Shown here one piece after another: positions 8,479-17,567 of a stretch of 42,649 bases of DNA. Every line of letters begins with the position of its first letter. The stretch's first letter is position 1. Where the stretch lies: assembly GCA_903944895.1 (NCBI GenBank), contig CAJATL010000168.1:1-42649 (forward strand). The letters are read 5' to 3'. A program made the position numbers and the translations under genes. This DNA is from an uncultured Bacteroidota bacterium. GTDB taxonomy: Bacteria; Bacteroidota; Bacteroidia; Bacteroidales; 4484-276. The notes under the pieces are model-generated. The model saw only the letters and a program-made list of their open reading frames with translations, made no database searches and had not been told where the DNA came from.

Positions 8479-9045
8479 TTAGTTTTTTACTCTTTCTGAA
8501 TAAACACCAGTGCGGGTATCAACTTTGATGCGTTCGCCGGTTTCGATAAAAAGCGGAACACGAACCAATGCACCCGTTTCAACGGTTGCTTCCTTAAGTG
8601 CGTTGGTAGCTGTGTTTCCCTTTTCACCAGGCTCGGTGTAAGTTATCTCCAACTCAACGTACGAAGGCAGTTCGCACGAAAGCGCTGTTTCTGTATCGGC
8701 GTGGAAAAGAATCTCCACTTCCTGTCCTTCTTTAAGATATTGAGGAGCGTCGATGATTGCTTCATCAATAAATGTTTGCTCATAGTCCTGGGTATGCATA
8801 AAATGGTACGAGGAGCCATCTTTATATAAAAACTGGTAGGGGCGGCGTTCGACACGTTGAACTTCGATTTTAACGCCTGCATTAAAGGTGTTGGGAATTA
8901 CCCTGCCGGTTTTGAGGTTTTTTAATTTTGTACGGACAAAAGCGCCGCCTTTGCCAGGTTTAACATGCTGAAACTCGACGATGGTGTACAATTCTCCGTT
9001 GAATTCGATCACCAGTCCGTTTCTGAAATCTGCTGTTGTTGCCAT
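8479..9045 (-). CDS. efp: Elongation factor P
   Basis: 188 residues, the normal EF-P length. EF-P binds between the P and E sites of the ribosome and relieves stalling at consecutive prolines. The domain I loop is [14 protein letters not shown], with a lysine at position 32 as the likely modification site (a Lys-type rather than Arg-type EF-P). The C-terminal OB domain ends with [15 protein letters not shown], matching the family signature. The gene sits within the lipid A cluster, 103 bp after lpxA, an arrangement common in Bacteroidota. The ATG at 9045 gives the usual N-terminus [17 protein letters not shown]. Confidence 0.97.
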   Translation of the reverse strand: MATTADFRNGLVIEFNGELYTIVEFQHVKPGKGGAFVRTKLKNLKTGRVIPNTFNAGVKIEVQRVERRPYQFLYKDGSSYHFMHTQDYEQTFIDEAIIDAPQYLKEGQEVEILFHADTETALSCELPSYVELEITYTEPGEKGNTATNALKEATVETGALVRVPLFIETGERIKVDTRTGVYSERVKN

Positions 9046-9148
9046 AAAATATACTGTTGAAAAAGTTAATGCTGAATTTATTGATTATCTAATTGAATTT
9101 ATTTTATTTGGAAAAGGTAAGCCATTTATTATCTGATCAAACACCAAT

Positions 9149-9946
9149 CTAACCATTCTTTTTATCAATTCGCGAATAGCCTTTCATGATACCACTGGTG
9201 GATTTTTGAATGAAGGTTAGAATTTCATCCCTGTCGGGTGTAGCAGGAAAGTCGGCTTCGATTATCGAAACAGCCTGAGAAACATTGTATCCTTTAAGGT
9301 AAATATAACGGTAAATGTCCTGAATGGCGTTGATCCGATCGTTTGTAAAACCTCTGCGACGTAACCCAATGGAGTTGATGCCCACATACGACAGTGGTTC
9401 ACGGGCAGCCTTGCTAAATGGCGGGACGTCTTTGCGGACCATTGCTCCTCCCGAAATGTAACAATGCGCTCCTATCCGGATGAACTGCTGAACTGCAGCC
9501 AGGCCGTTAACAATCGCATAATCGTCGATGGTGATGTGGCCTGCAAGGGTGGCGGCATTGGCCAGGATAACATTGTTCCCGATAATGCAGTCGTGGGCAA
9601 CGTGAACGTATGCCATGAGCAGGCAATTATCACCGATAACGGTTTCCATATTGGCTTTTGTGCCACGATGGATAGTAACAAACTCACGTATGGTTGTGTT
9701 GTTGCCAATTTTTACGGTTGTATCCTCACCTTCATATTTTAAATCCTGTGGGGTGGCTGCTATAACGGCCCCAGGAAAAATCCGGCAGTTTTTTCCAATC
9801 CGGGCACCTTCCATAATGGTAACATTGGAACCTATCCAGGTGCTTTCACCGATTTCGACGTTTTTTTCGATATTTACAAAAGGCTCAATCACAACATTTT
9901 TTGCAACTTTTGCCTGGGGATGAACATATGCTAAAGGTTGATTCAT
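9149..9946 (-). CDS. lpxA: Acyl-ACP–UDP-N-acetylglucosamine O-acyltransferase
   Basis: 265 residues, the standard LpxA length. It transfers a 3-hydroxyacyl group to the 3-OH of UDP-GlcNAc, the first step of lipid A synthesis, in the cytoplasm. The left-handed beta-helix hexapeptides run from about residue 5 to 190. The catalytic histidine is H118 in HVAHDCIIG (E. coli H125 region), and a C-terminal helical domain follows with INAIQDIYRYIY. Its ATG overlaps the lpxC/fabZ stop by 4 bp (9943–9946), so the two are translationally coupled. Confidence 0.95.
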   Translation of the reverse strand: MNQPLAYVHPQAKVAKNVVIEPFVNIEKNVEIGESTWIGSNVTIMEGARIGKNCRIFPGAVIAATPQDLKYEGEDTTVKIGNNTTIREFVTIHRGTKANMETVIGDNCLLMAYVHVAHDCIIGNNVILANAATLAGHITIDDYAIVNGLAAVQQFIRIGAHCYISGGAMVRKDVPPFSKAAREPLSYVGINSIGLRRRGFTNDRINAIQDIYRYIYLKGYNVSQAVSIIEADFPATPDRDEILTFIQKSTSGIMKGYSRIDKKNG

Positions 9947-11334
9947 TTTACTTGTTTTTTAACGATTTGTGCAAGCATCTCAGCTTCCATTACTATTTTA
10001 TTTCCAACGTAGGCGACGCCTCTCATGTGGCAGAGGCCGCGACGTATCGGGGCGATCAGGTCGAGTTTAAAAAGCAGGGTGTCTCCCGGAACAACTTTGC
10101 TCCGAAATTTTACCCCATCAATTTTCAGGAAAAAGGTAAGATAATTTTCAGGATCAGGTACCGAATTCATCACCAGAATGCCGCCTGTCTGCGCCATCGC
10201 TTCAATCTGAATGACGCCTGGCATAACAGGTTCATCAGGAAAATGGCCTACAAAGAAGGTTTCGTTCATGGTCACATTTTTGATGCCCACAACATGTTCT
10301 TTGCTCATTTCCAAAATTTTGTCAACAAACAAAAATGGAGGCCGGTGTGGGAGGAATCGCATGATTCCCTGAATGTCGAAAAGCGGTGGCTTATTCAGAT
10401 CGTAAACAGGAATTTTTTCCTGAGCTGATTTTTCGATTTCCTTACGGAGAAGTTTTGCAAATTCAACGTTGGCTTTATGGCCTGGCCTGGTGGCGATGAT
10501 GTGCCCTTTGATAGGTTTTCCGGCAAGTGTGAGGTCGCCGATTACATCGAGGAGTTTATGACGGGCAGGTTCATTGGGGAAATGAAGGTCGAGGTTGTTG
10601 AGAATGCCTTCGGGTTTTACGGCAACTGTTGGCTTGTTAAATAATCCGGCCAGCCGGTCGAGTTCATCCTGGCCGACGGCTTTGTTCACAAAAACGATGG
10701 CGTTGTTGAGGTCGCCGCCTTTGACAAGATTATTTTTGAGAAGATATTCGAGTTCGTGTAAAAACACAAAAGTCCGGCAAGGGGCAATCTGCTTTTGAAA
10801 ATCGCTGATTTTATTCAGGTTTGCGTTTTGCGATGTCAGCACATTGCTTTCAAAATCAATCATCACCGAAACCTTAAAATCCTGTGCCGGGATTGCGATA
10901 ATCTCGACTTTATTCTGAGGGTCAGCAAAACTGATCACCGATTCGATAACAAAAAAGTCTTTTTCGGCATTTTGTTCTTCGATCCCTGCATCGATCAGCG
11001 CCTCTACAAAATACCTGGCACTGCCGTCCATAATTGGCGTTTCCGGCCCATCCATCTCGATGATGGCATTATCGATTTCGAGGCCGGCCAGCGATGAAAG
11101 CACATGCTCGATGGTTTGAACGCTCGCATTATTATGTTCGAGGGTAGTTCCGCGGGAAGTGTCGGTTACAAATTTAACATCAGCCGGAATTTCGGGTGAG
11201 CCTTCCAGGTCGGTACGTTTGAAAACATACCCGTGGTTTACAGGTGCCGGCCTGAAAGTCAGGTTAACTTCCCTGCCGGTGTGCAGACCCAGGCCTTTAA
11301 CAGAAACGGCTTTTTTAATCGTTTTTTGCATCAT
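9943..11334 (-). CDS. lpxC/fabZ: Bifunctional LpxC deacetylase / FabZ 3-hydroxyacyl-ACP dehydratase
   Basis: 463 residues with two enzymes in one chain, a hallmark of Bacteroidota. Residues 1 to about 300 are LpxC, the Zn-dependent UDP-3-O-acyl-GlcNAc deacetylase: H77 in TIEHVLSSL, the HKLLDVIGDL motif with zinc-ligand His and Asp, and GHIIATRPGHKAN. Residues from about 318 are FabZ: FLPHRPPFLFVDKI with the active-site His and GHFPDEPVMPGVIQIEAMAQ with the catalytic acid. The fusion ties the committed step of lipid A synthesis to hydroxyacyl-chain dehydration. Two ATG codons (11334, 11331) are adjacent. A promoter-like box lies about 50 bp upstream. Confidence 0.97.
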   Translation of the reverse strand: MMQKTIKKAVSVKGLGLHTGREVNLTFRPAPVNHGYVFKRTDLEGSPEIPADVKFVTDTSRGTTLEHNNASVQTIEHVLSSLAGLEIDNAIIEMDGPETPIMDGSARYFVEALIDAGIEEQNAEKDFFVIESVISFADPQNKVEIIAIPAQDFKVSVMIDFESNVLTSQNANLNKISDFQKQIAPCRTFVFLHELEYLLKNNLVKGGDLNNAIVFVNKAVGQDELDRLAGLFNKPTVAVKPEGILNNLDLHFPNEPARHKLLDVIGDLTLAGKPIKGHIIATRPGHKANVEFAKLLRKEIEKSAQEKIPVYDLNKPPLFDIQGIMRFLPHRPPFLFVDKILEMSKEHVVGIKNVTMNETFFVGHFPDEPVMPGVIQIEAMAQTGGILVMNSVPDPENYLTFFLKIDGVKFRSKVVPGDTLLFKLDLIAPIRRGLCHMRGVAYVGNKIVMEAEMLAQIVKKQVK

Positions 11335-11381
11335 AAGCTATCGATAAAAAAATGGTTAACAAAAATTCCATTTTAGGGCTG

Positions 11382-11389
11382 CAAAAGTA
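11382..11389 (-). promoter_or_regulatory. Candidate -7 box for lpxC/fabZ
   Basis: On the minus strand this reads TACTTTTG followed by CAGCCC, matching TAnnTTTG. The start would be about 42 nt before the lpxC ATG. No clear -33 TTG at the ideal distance. Confidence 0.45.
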
Positions 11390-11450
11390 TCAAAAATTTC
11401 AAATTAAAGAAGTTAGGAGAAATTAATGTGATTTCGATCCTTTGCGTAAC

Positions 11451-12476
11451 TTAATCTCTTTTCGCCAGTGCCTCCAGCCTATCAATGCGGGCAACGATTT
11501 TTTCGAGATTACGGAAATGTACATAAGCTTTGCGATATTTTGAAGCCTCAAAAGCCGGTGATCCAAAAAGGATTATCCCATCTTTTACAGATGTTGAAAT
11601 ACCGGACTGCGCCGAAATTTTAACGTTATCACCAATAATGATGTGGCCGATTATTCCAACCTGGCCGGCAATCATACAGTTTTTGCCGATTTTTGTTGAG
11701 CCTGAAATCCCTGTTTGTGATGCTATCACCGTGTTTTCGCCAATTTCGACATTGTGTGCAATCTGGATAAGGTTATCCAGTTTTACGCCTTTCCGGATAA
11801 TTGTCGAGCCGAGCGTAGCCCTGTCGATAGTGGTGTTGGCGCCAATTTCAACATCGTCTTCGATGATAACGTTCCCGATCTGGGCGATTTTTTTATAATT
11901 TTTGTCTTCCTGCGGAGCAAAGCCAAAACCATCGCCGCCGATAACTACACCGGAATGAAGGATACAGTCGTTTCCTATTTCGCAATCCGGATAAATTTTT
12001 ACACCCGAAAAAATAGTTGTGCTTTTCCCTATTTTTGAGTTCAGGTCAACAAAAGCCTGGGGGTAAATTTTCGCATTGTCGCCAATTTGAACATGCTCAC
12101 CAACGTAGGCAAACTCACCGATGTAAACATCTTTTCCAACAGTCGCCGTTTCAGAAACAAAAGCAAGCGATGAGATGCCTTTTTTCTCCTTTTTTGCATT
12201 GTTGTAAAAATCAAGCAGGCTCGCAAAAGCCACGTAAGCGCTTTCGACCCTGATGAGGGTGGTGCTGACCGGACTTTCGGGCTGAAAATCTTTGTCAACA
12301 ATTACAATCGAAGCCTTTGTTGAATAGATAAACTGGGTGTATTTTGGATTAGCCAGAAAGGAAATGGAGCCTGGCTTACCTTCTTCGATTTTTGAGATGG
12401 TATTTACGCTCACGGTTTCATCACCTTCGATGATACCACCAAGCATTTGAGCAATTTCTTTCGCTTTAAAATTCAT
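11451..12476 (-). CDS. lpxD: UDP-3-O-(3-hydroxyacyl)glucosamine N-acyltransferase
   Basis: About 341 residues, the normal LpxD length. It adds the second 3-hydroxyacyl chain, to the 2-amino group. It shows an N-terminal uridine-binding domain (MNFKAKEIAQMLGG, then SFLANPKY), a long hexapeptide beta-helix including GGDGFGFAP, and LIQIAHNVEIG with the catalytic histidine. A C-terminal helix (FRNLEKIVARIDRLEAL) follows. The ATG at 12476 is preferred; a TTG two codons upstream is in frame. It is 116 bp upstream of lpxC/fabZ and downstream of an HD phosphohydrolase, the usual Bacteroidota order. Confidence 0.95.
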   Translation of the reverse strand: MNFKAKEIAQMLGGIIEGDETVSVNTISKIEEGKPGSISFLANPKYTQFIYSTKASIVIVDKDFQPESPVSTTLIRVESAYVAFASLLDFYNNAKKEKKGISSLAFVSETATVGKDVYIGEFAYVGEHVQIGDNAKIYPQAFVDLNSKIGKSTTIFSGVKIYPDCEIGNDCILHSGVVIGGDGFGFAPQEDKNYKKIAQIGNVIIEDDVEIGANTTIDRATLGSTIIRKGVKLDNLIQIAHNVEIGENTVIASQTGISGSTKIGKNCMIAGQVGIIGHIIIGDNVKISAQSGISTSVKDGIILFGSPAFEASKYRKAYVHFRNLEKIVARIDRLEALAKRD

Positions 12477-12586
12477 TTTCAAATTGTATTATTTTAAAAA
12501 AGCCTTGCAAGATACCAAATATTGAGCATATCAGACAAAAAAACGCCGGAATCCAATATTTTCGGGGAATTAGCTGGTTCATTTTA

Positions 12587-13834
12587 TCATAAACCAGCGA
12601 CCTGTTTTGGGTAGCACAAAAAATATTTGGTTACGGTTTTCGAAAGTATTTCGATGTTGAGCTGGTCGGAAGCTTCGGTTATGTCCTGAACTTTCCCGTC
12701 GCGGAACAAGATGTTAATCCTGTCGTTAAAAGGGTTGTACGCACTGTTGCGCGCAATATCCGAGAAAACAAAGTAATCAGCATCCGCCGGACTGATGCCA
12801 TAAAGTGTGGCGGTTTTTTGTTTCAGACCGGTCACCAATTCCTGGCTGAAATGTTTGTTTTGTATTTCGTTGCGGAACAATTGCCGGTTCACCAGGTTTT
12901 GCGACAGCGTCGAAAGCACCTTGTCGTTGGCTTTTGTCCACATTTTTATCGAAGCAAAAACATCAAAATCATCCAGTTCGCCAAAGGTTTCGAGGATGGA
13001 AGGATTTTTAATAAAATCATCTTTACCAATTTCATTTTGGAGAAACATGCCGAAAGCGTCGGTGGTAAAGAGTTTTTCACCATTCAAAGCTAAAAATCTG
13101 GCGCGCCGGATAACCTGCATCAGCATATTTTCGGCCGAAAGCACGGTTTTGTGGAGGTAAACCTGCCAGTACATCAGCCGGCGGGCAATAATGAATTTTT
13201 CGACGGAATAGATGCCTTTTGCTTCTACAACCAGCTCATCATCCACCATATCGAGCATTTTAATGATGCGGTCGGTGTTGATAACTCCTTCGGAGACGCC
13301 GGTAAAAAAGCTGTCGCGTTTGAGGTAATCAAGGCGGTCCATGTCGAGCTGGCTCGAAACTAGTTGATGCAGAAAATGTTTGGGGTAATCATTATTAAAG
13401 ATGGCGATGGCTGTGTTGAGCGCACCTGAAAACTCGGTATTCAGCCGCTCCATAAAAATCAGCGAAAGTTCTTCGTGGCTTATTTCGGCCACAATCGAAT
13501 TTTCGAGAGTGTGCGAGTAAGGCCCATGGCCGATGTCGTGGAGCAAAATGGCGATCTGCGCTCCGTTTTCCTCATCCCTGGTAATTTCGTGACCTTTGGA
13601 GCGGAGCACCTCGATGGCCTGGTGCATCAGGTGCATGGTGCCGATGGCGTGATGAAAGCGCGTATGCAGCGCCCCGGGATAAACCAGGTGCGTCAATCCC
13701 AGTTGTTTTATCCGCCTGAGCCGCTGGAAATACCGGTGCTCGATCAAATCGAAAATCAGGTCATCCTGAATCGAGATAAACCCGTAAACAGGGTCGTTCA
13801 GGATTTTTTTCTTATTCCGGTTGTTTGCGTCCAC
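12587..13834 (-). CDS. HD-domain phosphohydrolase (dGTPase/SAMHD1-like superfamily)
   Basis: 415 residues. The metal-binding HD motifs are clear: H61/H62 in LHTRFHHAIGTMHLMH, H99–D100 in LLHDIGHGPYSH, and a later Asp in SQLDMDRLDYLKRD near residue 188. Family members hydrolyse phosphate esters, often of nucleotides; the substrate here is unknown. The gene lies immediately upstream of lpxD, an arrangement often seen in Bacteroidota, which may reflect co-transcription rather than shared function. The apparent start is a GTG at 13834, with no nearby ATG before the conserved NDPVYGFI segment. Confidence 0.85.
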   Translation of the reverse strand: MDANNRNKKKILNDPVYGFISIQDDLIFDLIEHRYFQRLRRIKQLGLTHLVYPGALHTRFHHAIGTMHLMHQAIEVLRSKGHEITRDEENGAQIAILLHDIGHGPYSHTLENSIVAEISHEELSLIFMERLNTEFSGALNTAIAIFNNDYPKHFLHQLVSSQLDMDRLDYLKRDSFFTGVSEGVINTDRIIKMLDMVDDELVVEAKGIYSVEKFIIARRLMYWQVYLHKTVLSAENMLMQVIRRARFLALNGEKLFTTDAFGMFLQNEIGKDDFIKNPSILETFGELDDFDVFASIKMWTKANDKVLSTLSQNLVNRQLFRNEIQNKHFSQELVTGLKQKTATLYGISPADADYFVFSDIARNSAYNPFNDRINILFRDGKVQDITEASDQLNIEILSKTVTKYFLCYPKQVAGL

Positions 13835-13987
13835 TATTTTTATGATAAGATTTTAAAGTTCATTTTCCCGCCTCAGTTTTCTAATTTGCCTGCCACAGCA
13901 GCCATCTGGCTTTTGTTATGTTAAAAAATACTAAGGCTTTAAAATATTTAAACCAAAGCACCTGTTTATTAGCAGACTTGAAGGTAG

Positions 13988-13995
13988 CAAAAATA
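13988..13995 (-). promoter_or_regulatory. Candidate -7 box for the HD phosphohydrolase/lipid A operon
   Basis: On the minus strand TATTTTTG fits TAnnTTTG, with a TTG about 16 bp upstream (slightly short of the usual spacing). It lies in the divergent spacer shared with porX. Confidence 0.3.
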
Positions 13996-14022
13996 CATCT
14001 AAAAATTAATCCAAAATTATTT

Positions 14023-15576
14023 ATGGACAAAATCAAAATTTTATGGGCAGATGATGAAATTGATTTGCTGAAACCGCATATTATTTTTCTCGAACAAAAA
14101 GGATATGATGTTTCAACAGCAAATAATGGCAGCGATGCCCTCGATCTTCTGAAAGAGCAGCCTTTTGACATCGTTTTTCTGGATGAGAATATGCCCGGAT
14201 TGTCGGGGATAGAAACACTCTCGGAGATAAAAGCTATGCAGCCCAACCTCCCGGTGGTGATGATCACCAAAAGCGAAGAAGAGGCCATCATGGAAGATGC
14301 CATCGGATCGAGGATTGCCGACTACCTGATAAAACCGGTAAAACCAAACCAGATCCTGTTAAGCCTTAAAAAGAACCTCGAAAATAAAAAAATCGTCAGC
14401 GAAAAACGGAGCTTCGCCTATCAGCAGGAGTTCAGGAATATTGGCATGGAAATCTCCAACAACCTCAATCACAAAGAATGGGTTGATGTGTATAAAAAAC
14501 TGGTGCGCTGGGAGCTTGAACTTGCTAAAAACGACGACGAGGGCATCAACGACATTTTGAGGATGCAAAAGGAAGAAGCCAACAAAATGTTTTCGAAATT
14601 TATCGAGAAAAATTATGTCGATTGGATAAATGGCCGCAGCAGCGATAAACCAGCTCAGTCGCACACGGTTATCAAAGACAAGGTTTTGCCGCGCCTCACC
14701 AAGGATAGCAACGATTTTCTTATTCTGATCGATAACATGCGTTACGACCAGTGGAAAGTGCTGCAACCCATTATCGAAGAGTATTTCCGCATCGAAAGCG
14801 ACGAAATTTATTACAGCATCCTGCCCACCACAACGCAGTTTGCACGTAATGCGCTTTTCGGGGGATTATTACCCTCTGAAATCGAAAAAAAATACCCGCA
14901 ATATTGGGTTAACGAAGACGAAGAAGGTACCAAAAACCAGTTTGAACAGGAACTTTTTGCCGAGCAGCTTAAACGCCATGGAAAAGACCTCAAAATCTCA
15001 TACCATAAAATCCTGAATCTTAATGCTGGTCGCAGGCTCGTAGAAACGCTGCCAAACCTGATGAAGAATAATCTCAACATCATCGTTTACAATTTTGTTG
15101 ACATGCTTTCGCATGCCCGCACCGAAATGGAAATCATCCGCGAACTTGCCGATGACGAGCCGGCATACAGGTCGCTCACCATCTCGTGGTTCCAGCATTC
15201 GCCGCTCATCGAAATTATGAGGTATCTCTCCGAAAAAGGCGCCAATGTTATCCTCACCACCGACCACGGCTCGGTAAGGGTGCAAAATCCTGTTAAAGTC
15301 ATCGGCGATCGCAACACCAATTCAAACCTCCGCTACAAAACTGGCAAAAGTTTGAATTACAACAAAAAGGAGGTTTTTGAAGTAAGAAATCCTTCCGACA
15401 TTTATCTGCCCAAAATGAATGTGAGTTCATCGTACATTTTTTGCCAGAACAACGACTTCTTCGCCTATCCCAACAACTACAATTATTATGTAAACTATTA
15501 CCGCAACACTTTCCAGCATGGCGGTGTTTCGATGGAGGAGGTGCTGATTCCGTTCATCCGGCTCAAAGCAAAATAA
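14023..15576 (+). CDS. porX: PorX-type response regulator with PglZ (alkaline phosphatase-like) domain
   Basis: 517 residues from the ATG at 14023. This start places the phospho-acceptor in VFLDENMPG at D54, as in PorX of Porphyromonas; an upstream in-frame extension to 13918 is unlikely. The receiver domain (about 3–120) has the acidic pair DDE near residue 10, T and K of the switch (MITKS, LIKPVKP). A helical linker and a PglZ/alkaline-phosphatase-superfamily domain follow, with ILIDNMRYDQW, the Thr cluster TTTQFARNA (269–271) and TTDHGSVRV. PorX with the kinase PorY regulates type IX secretion genes in Bacteroidota, and PorX proteins are reported to have phosphodiesterase activity. PorY is not in the window; a T9SS cargo gene lies 2 kb downstream. 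Confidence 0.93.
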   Translation: MDKIKILWADDEIDLLKPHIIFLEQKGYDVSTANNGSDALDLLKEQPFDIVFLDENMPGLSGIETLSEIKAMQPNLPVVMITKSEEEAIMEDAIGSRIADYLIKPVKPNQILLSLKKNLENKKIVSEKRSFAYQQEFRNIGMEISNNLNHKEWVDVYKKLVRWELELAKNDDEGINDILRMQKEEANKMFSKFIEKNYVDWINGRSSDKPAQSHTVIKDKVLPRLTKDSNDFLILIDNMRYDQWKVLQPIIEEYFRIESDEIYYSILPTTTQFARNALFGGLLPSEIEKKYPQYWVNEDEEGTKNQFEQELFAEQLKRHGKDLKISYHKILNLNAGRRLVETLPNLMKNNLNIIVYNFVDMLSHARTEMEIIRELADDEPAYRSLTISWFQHSPLIEIMRYLSEKGANVILTTDHGSVRVQNPVKVIGDRNTNSNLRYKTGKSLNYNKKEVFEVRNPSDIYLPKMNVSSSYIFCQNNDFFAYPNNYNYYVNYYRNTFQHGGVSMEEVLIPFIRLKAK

Positions 15577-15621
15577 GTTTTCATCTGGTTATAATTTGTT
15601 TTTTTATTGTCAGATGGAATC

Positions 15622-15674
15622 GCATGATTAAAATAATCATTACTGCGGGTGTTTAATAATTATTTTAATCATGC
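15622..15674. repeat. Long AT-rich hairpin (21-bp arms)
   Basis: Arms 15622–15642 and 15654–15674 are complementary over 21 bp with a single mismatch, separated by an 11-nt G-rich loop. It lies in the porX–tsaE spacer just before the terminator and has no T-tract of its own. It may be an mRNA-stabilising structure, a regulator-binding site or a miniature element remnant. Confidence 0.75.
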
Positions 15675-15692
15675 TTATTTCATTTGTAATAA

Positions 15693-15723
15693 AAGGCAGC
15701 CTTAAAATTAGGTTGCCTTTTTT
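15693..15723 (+). terminator. Rho-independent terminator after porX
   Basis: AAGGCAGCCT (15693–15702) pairs with AGGTTGCCTT (15710–15719) with one G·T pair, followed by a T-run. It separates porX from tsaE. Confidence 0.8.
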
Positions 15724-15744
15724 CTTTGAAGTTCACTAACTTTG
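15713..15744 (+). promoter_or_regulatory. Candidate promoter of tsaE
   Basis: TTG (15713–15715), a 21-bp spacer and TAACTTTG (15737–15744) fit the Bacteroidota -33/-7 pattern. Transcription would begin about 10 nt before the ATG at 15759, supporting that start. The TTG overlaps the right arm of the porX terminator. Confidence 0.5.
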
Positions 15745-15758
15745 TTAAAAATATCAAG

Positions 15759-16178
15759 ATGAAGCATCAGATCATTTCCTCTTCACCCGATGACCTGCCA
15801 AAGGTTGCGCAGGCATTGTCAGAGGCACATCCTTCGGCACGGATTTTTGCAATTTATGGCCGGATGGGTGCCGGAAAAACAACATTTGTCAAGGCTTTCT
15901 GCGCAAGCGTTGGCGTTACCGAAACAGTTAACAGCCCAACTTTTGCGCTGGTCAACCAATACGTGGCCCCGGAAGGTGAAAGTGTGTTTCACTTCGATTT
16001 TTACCGGATCAAAAAACTGGAAGAGGTTATGGATATTGGCTATGAGGATTATTTTTACAGCGGTAGTTTCTGCCTCATCGAATGGCCCGAAATGGTTGAA
16101 GAATTGCTCCCGCCTGGCGCCGTTGAAGTAAAAATTGAAGAAGATGAAGCAAGTGGACGAAGGATTTTTACTTTTTAG
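15759..16178 (+). CDS. tsaE: tRNA threonylcarbamoyladenosine biosynthesis ATPase TsaE
   Basis: 139 residues from the ATG at 15759. TsaE is the ATPase that works with TsaB/TsaD in forming t6A37 on tRNAs reading ANN codons. The Walker A motif YGRMGAGKTTFVKAF is at about 33–47, followed by the conserved switch SPTFALVNQY and the FHFDFYRI segment carrying the Walker B-like Asp. It ends with FCLIEWPEMVEELLP, typical of the family. An upstream TTG (15726) would overlap the promoter and add an unconserved leader. It is followed after 70 bp by alanine dehydrogenase. Confidence 0.93.
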   Translation: MKHQIISSSPDDLPKVAQALSEAHPSARIFAIYGRMGAGKTTFVKAFCASVGVTETVNSPTFALVNQYVAPEGESVFHFDFYRIKKLEEVMDIGYEDYFYSGSFCLIEWPEMVEELLPPGAVEVKIEEDEASGRRIFTF

Positions 16179-16211
16179 GCATCTTTTCGGAGGAGGCGTT
16201 TAAAATATTTT

Positions 16212-16219
16212 TAATTTTG
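16212..16219 (+). promoter_or_regulatory. Candidate -7 box for alanine dehydrogenase
   Basis: TAATTTTG matches TAnnTTTG and would give a leader of about 23 nt before the ATG at 16249. No good -33 match. Confidence 0.35.
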
Positions 16220-16248
16220 ATAAACAGGATTTAACTACAATACTCAAG

Positions 16249-17472
16249 ATGGGACCTCAAAGTAATGGTTATGTGAATTATTCAGCCCGTGAATCGTTGA
16301 TGCCACAGGAAGAAAAACTGGAAACCCGAAAGTGGGGTAAAAGTTTAAAAATTGGCCTTCCGAAAGAATCCTCTTTTCAGGAGCGGCGGATTTCACTGAT
16401 TCCTCATGCGATTAAAACCCTGGTCGATAATGGCCATGAGGTTGTTGTAGAAAGAGGTGCAGGTGAGGCCGCACACTTTGCCGACAGAGATTTTTCCGAA
16501 GCAGGAGCAACGCTTGTTTCGACGGCTGAGGAGGTTTTTAAAACGGATATCATCCTTAAAGTTGCACCAATCTCGATGAGCGAAATTCAACTGCTGCGGG
16601 GAAACCAGATACTTTTGTCGGCACTTCACCTGGGTTCGCACAGCAAAGAATATTTCAGAAAGCTGGTCATGAAAAAAATGACAGCCATTGCTTTCGAATC
16701 AATCAAAGATAAAACCAATGCTGCGCCTGTAGTGCGCTCGATAAGCGAAATTGCGGGAACCACTTCGATCCACATCGCCTCTGAATATCTGAGTCATCCC
16801 GAATACGGTACCGGCAGGATGCTTGGAGGATTTACCGGCATCGCGCCTTCGGAGGTTCTGATACTTGGCGCCGGCACCGTTGGCGAATATGCTGCCCGCA
16901 CAGCCCTCGGTCTTGGCGCTTTTGTAAAAGTTTTCGATAACTCCATTTACAAACTCCGCCAGCTTCAATCACGGCTGCATCAAAATATTTATACTTCAAC
17001 AATTCAGACTTCAGAACTCATCAATTCCCTCAAAACTGCCGATGTTTTAATTTGTGCCGTTCATTCAAAACATCAGCGGGCCCCAATATTGGTAACCGAG
17101 GAAATGGTTGCCCAGATGAAGGAGGGCGCCATCATTGTGGATGTCAGCATCGATCAGGGCGGCTGTGTTGAGACTTCACACATCACCACCCACAGCGACC
17201 CTGTTTTCAGGAAACACGGAGTTACGCACTACTGCGTTCCCAATATTGCCTCCCGGGTTCCACAGACTGCCTCGGTGGCCATCAGCAATTTTTTCGCTCC
17301 GGTATTGTTAAAAGCCGGCGAGCTGGGTGGCCTCGAAAAGTTGTGGGAAGCTGATTACTTTTTCAGGCAGGGAGTTTATCTTTTTAACGGCATTTTGGTA
17401 AATAAATTTATCTCCGAATATTACGACCTTCCTTTCCAGGATATCGATTTGCTGATGGCGGCGTTTAAGTAA
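16249..17472 (+). CDS. ald: Alanine dehydrogenase (AlaDH/PNT family)
   Basis: 407 residues. The N-terminal AlaDH/PNT domain starts at LKIGLPKESSFQERRISLIP (about 32), with KVAPIS and SALHLGSHSKE carrying the expected substrate-binding Lys and active-site His. The NAD-binding Rossmann motif LILGAGTVGEYAA is near residue 205, and DVSIDQGGCVETS near 303 is the family signature. The enzyme interconverts L-alanine and pyruvate plus ammonia with NAD. The chain is about 35 residues longer than classic Ald because of an N-terminal extension. PNT-alpha (transhydrogenase) is unlikely because there is no membrane segment and no partner gene. Confidence 0.88.
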   Translation: MGPQSNGYVNYSARESLMPQEEKLETRKWGKSLKIGLPKESSFQERRISLIPHAIKTLVDNGHEVVVERGAGEAAHFADRDFSEAGATLVSTAEEVFKTDIILKVAPISMSEIQLLRGNQILLSALHLGSHSKEYFRKLVMKKMTAIAFESIKDKTNAAPVVRSISEIAGTTSIHIASEYLSHPEYGTGRMLGGFTGIAPSEVLILGAGTVGEYAARTALGLGAFVKVFDNSIYKLRQLQSRLHQNIYTSTIQTSELINSLKTADVLICAVHSKHQRAPILVTEEMVAQMKEGAIIVDVSIDQGGCVETSHITTHSDPVFRKHGVTHYCVPNIASRVPQTASVAISNFFAPVLLKAGELGGLEKLWEADYFFRQGVYLFNGILVNKFISEYYDLPFQDIDLLMAAFK

Positions 17473-17567
17473 ACCAGTTGAAAAACTCAGGAAAGTATTT
17501 TCCGAAACTGCAAATAGTCACAAATTATTTTTATTTGGATGGATTCATCTACTTTCTCCTATAAACG

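Noticed and set aside
13918-14022. N-terminal extension of PorX to 13918
   Set aside because: The ATG at 14023 gives the family N-terminus and places the phospho-acceptor at D54; the extension looks like leader DNA.
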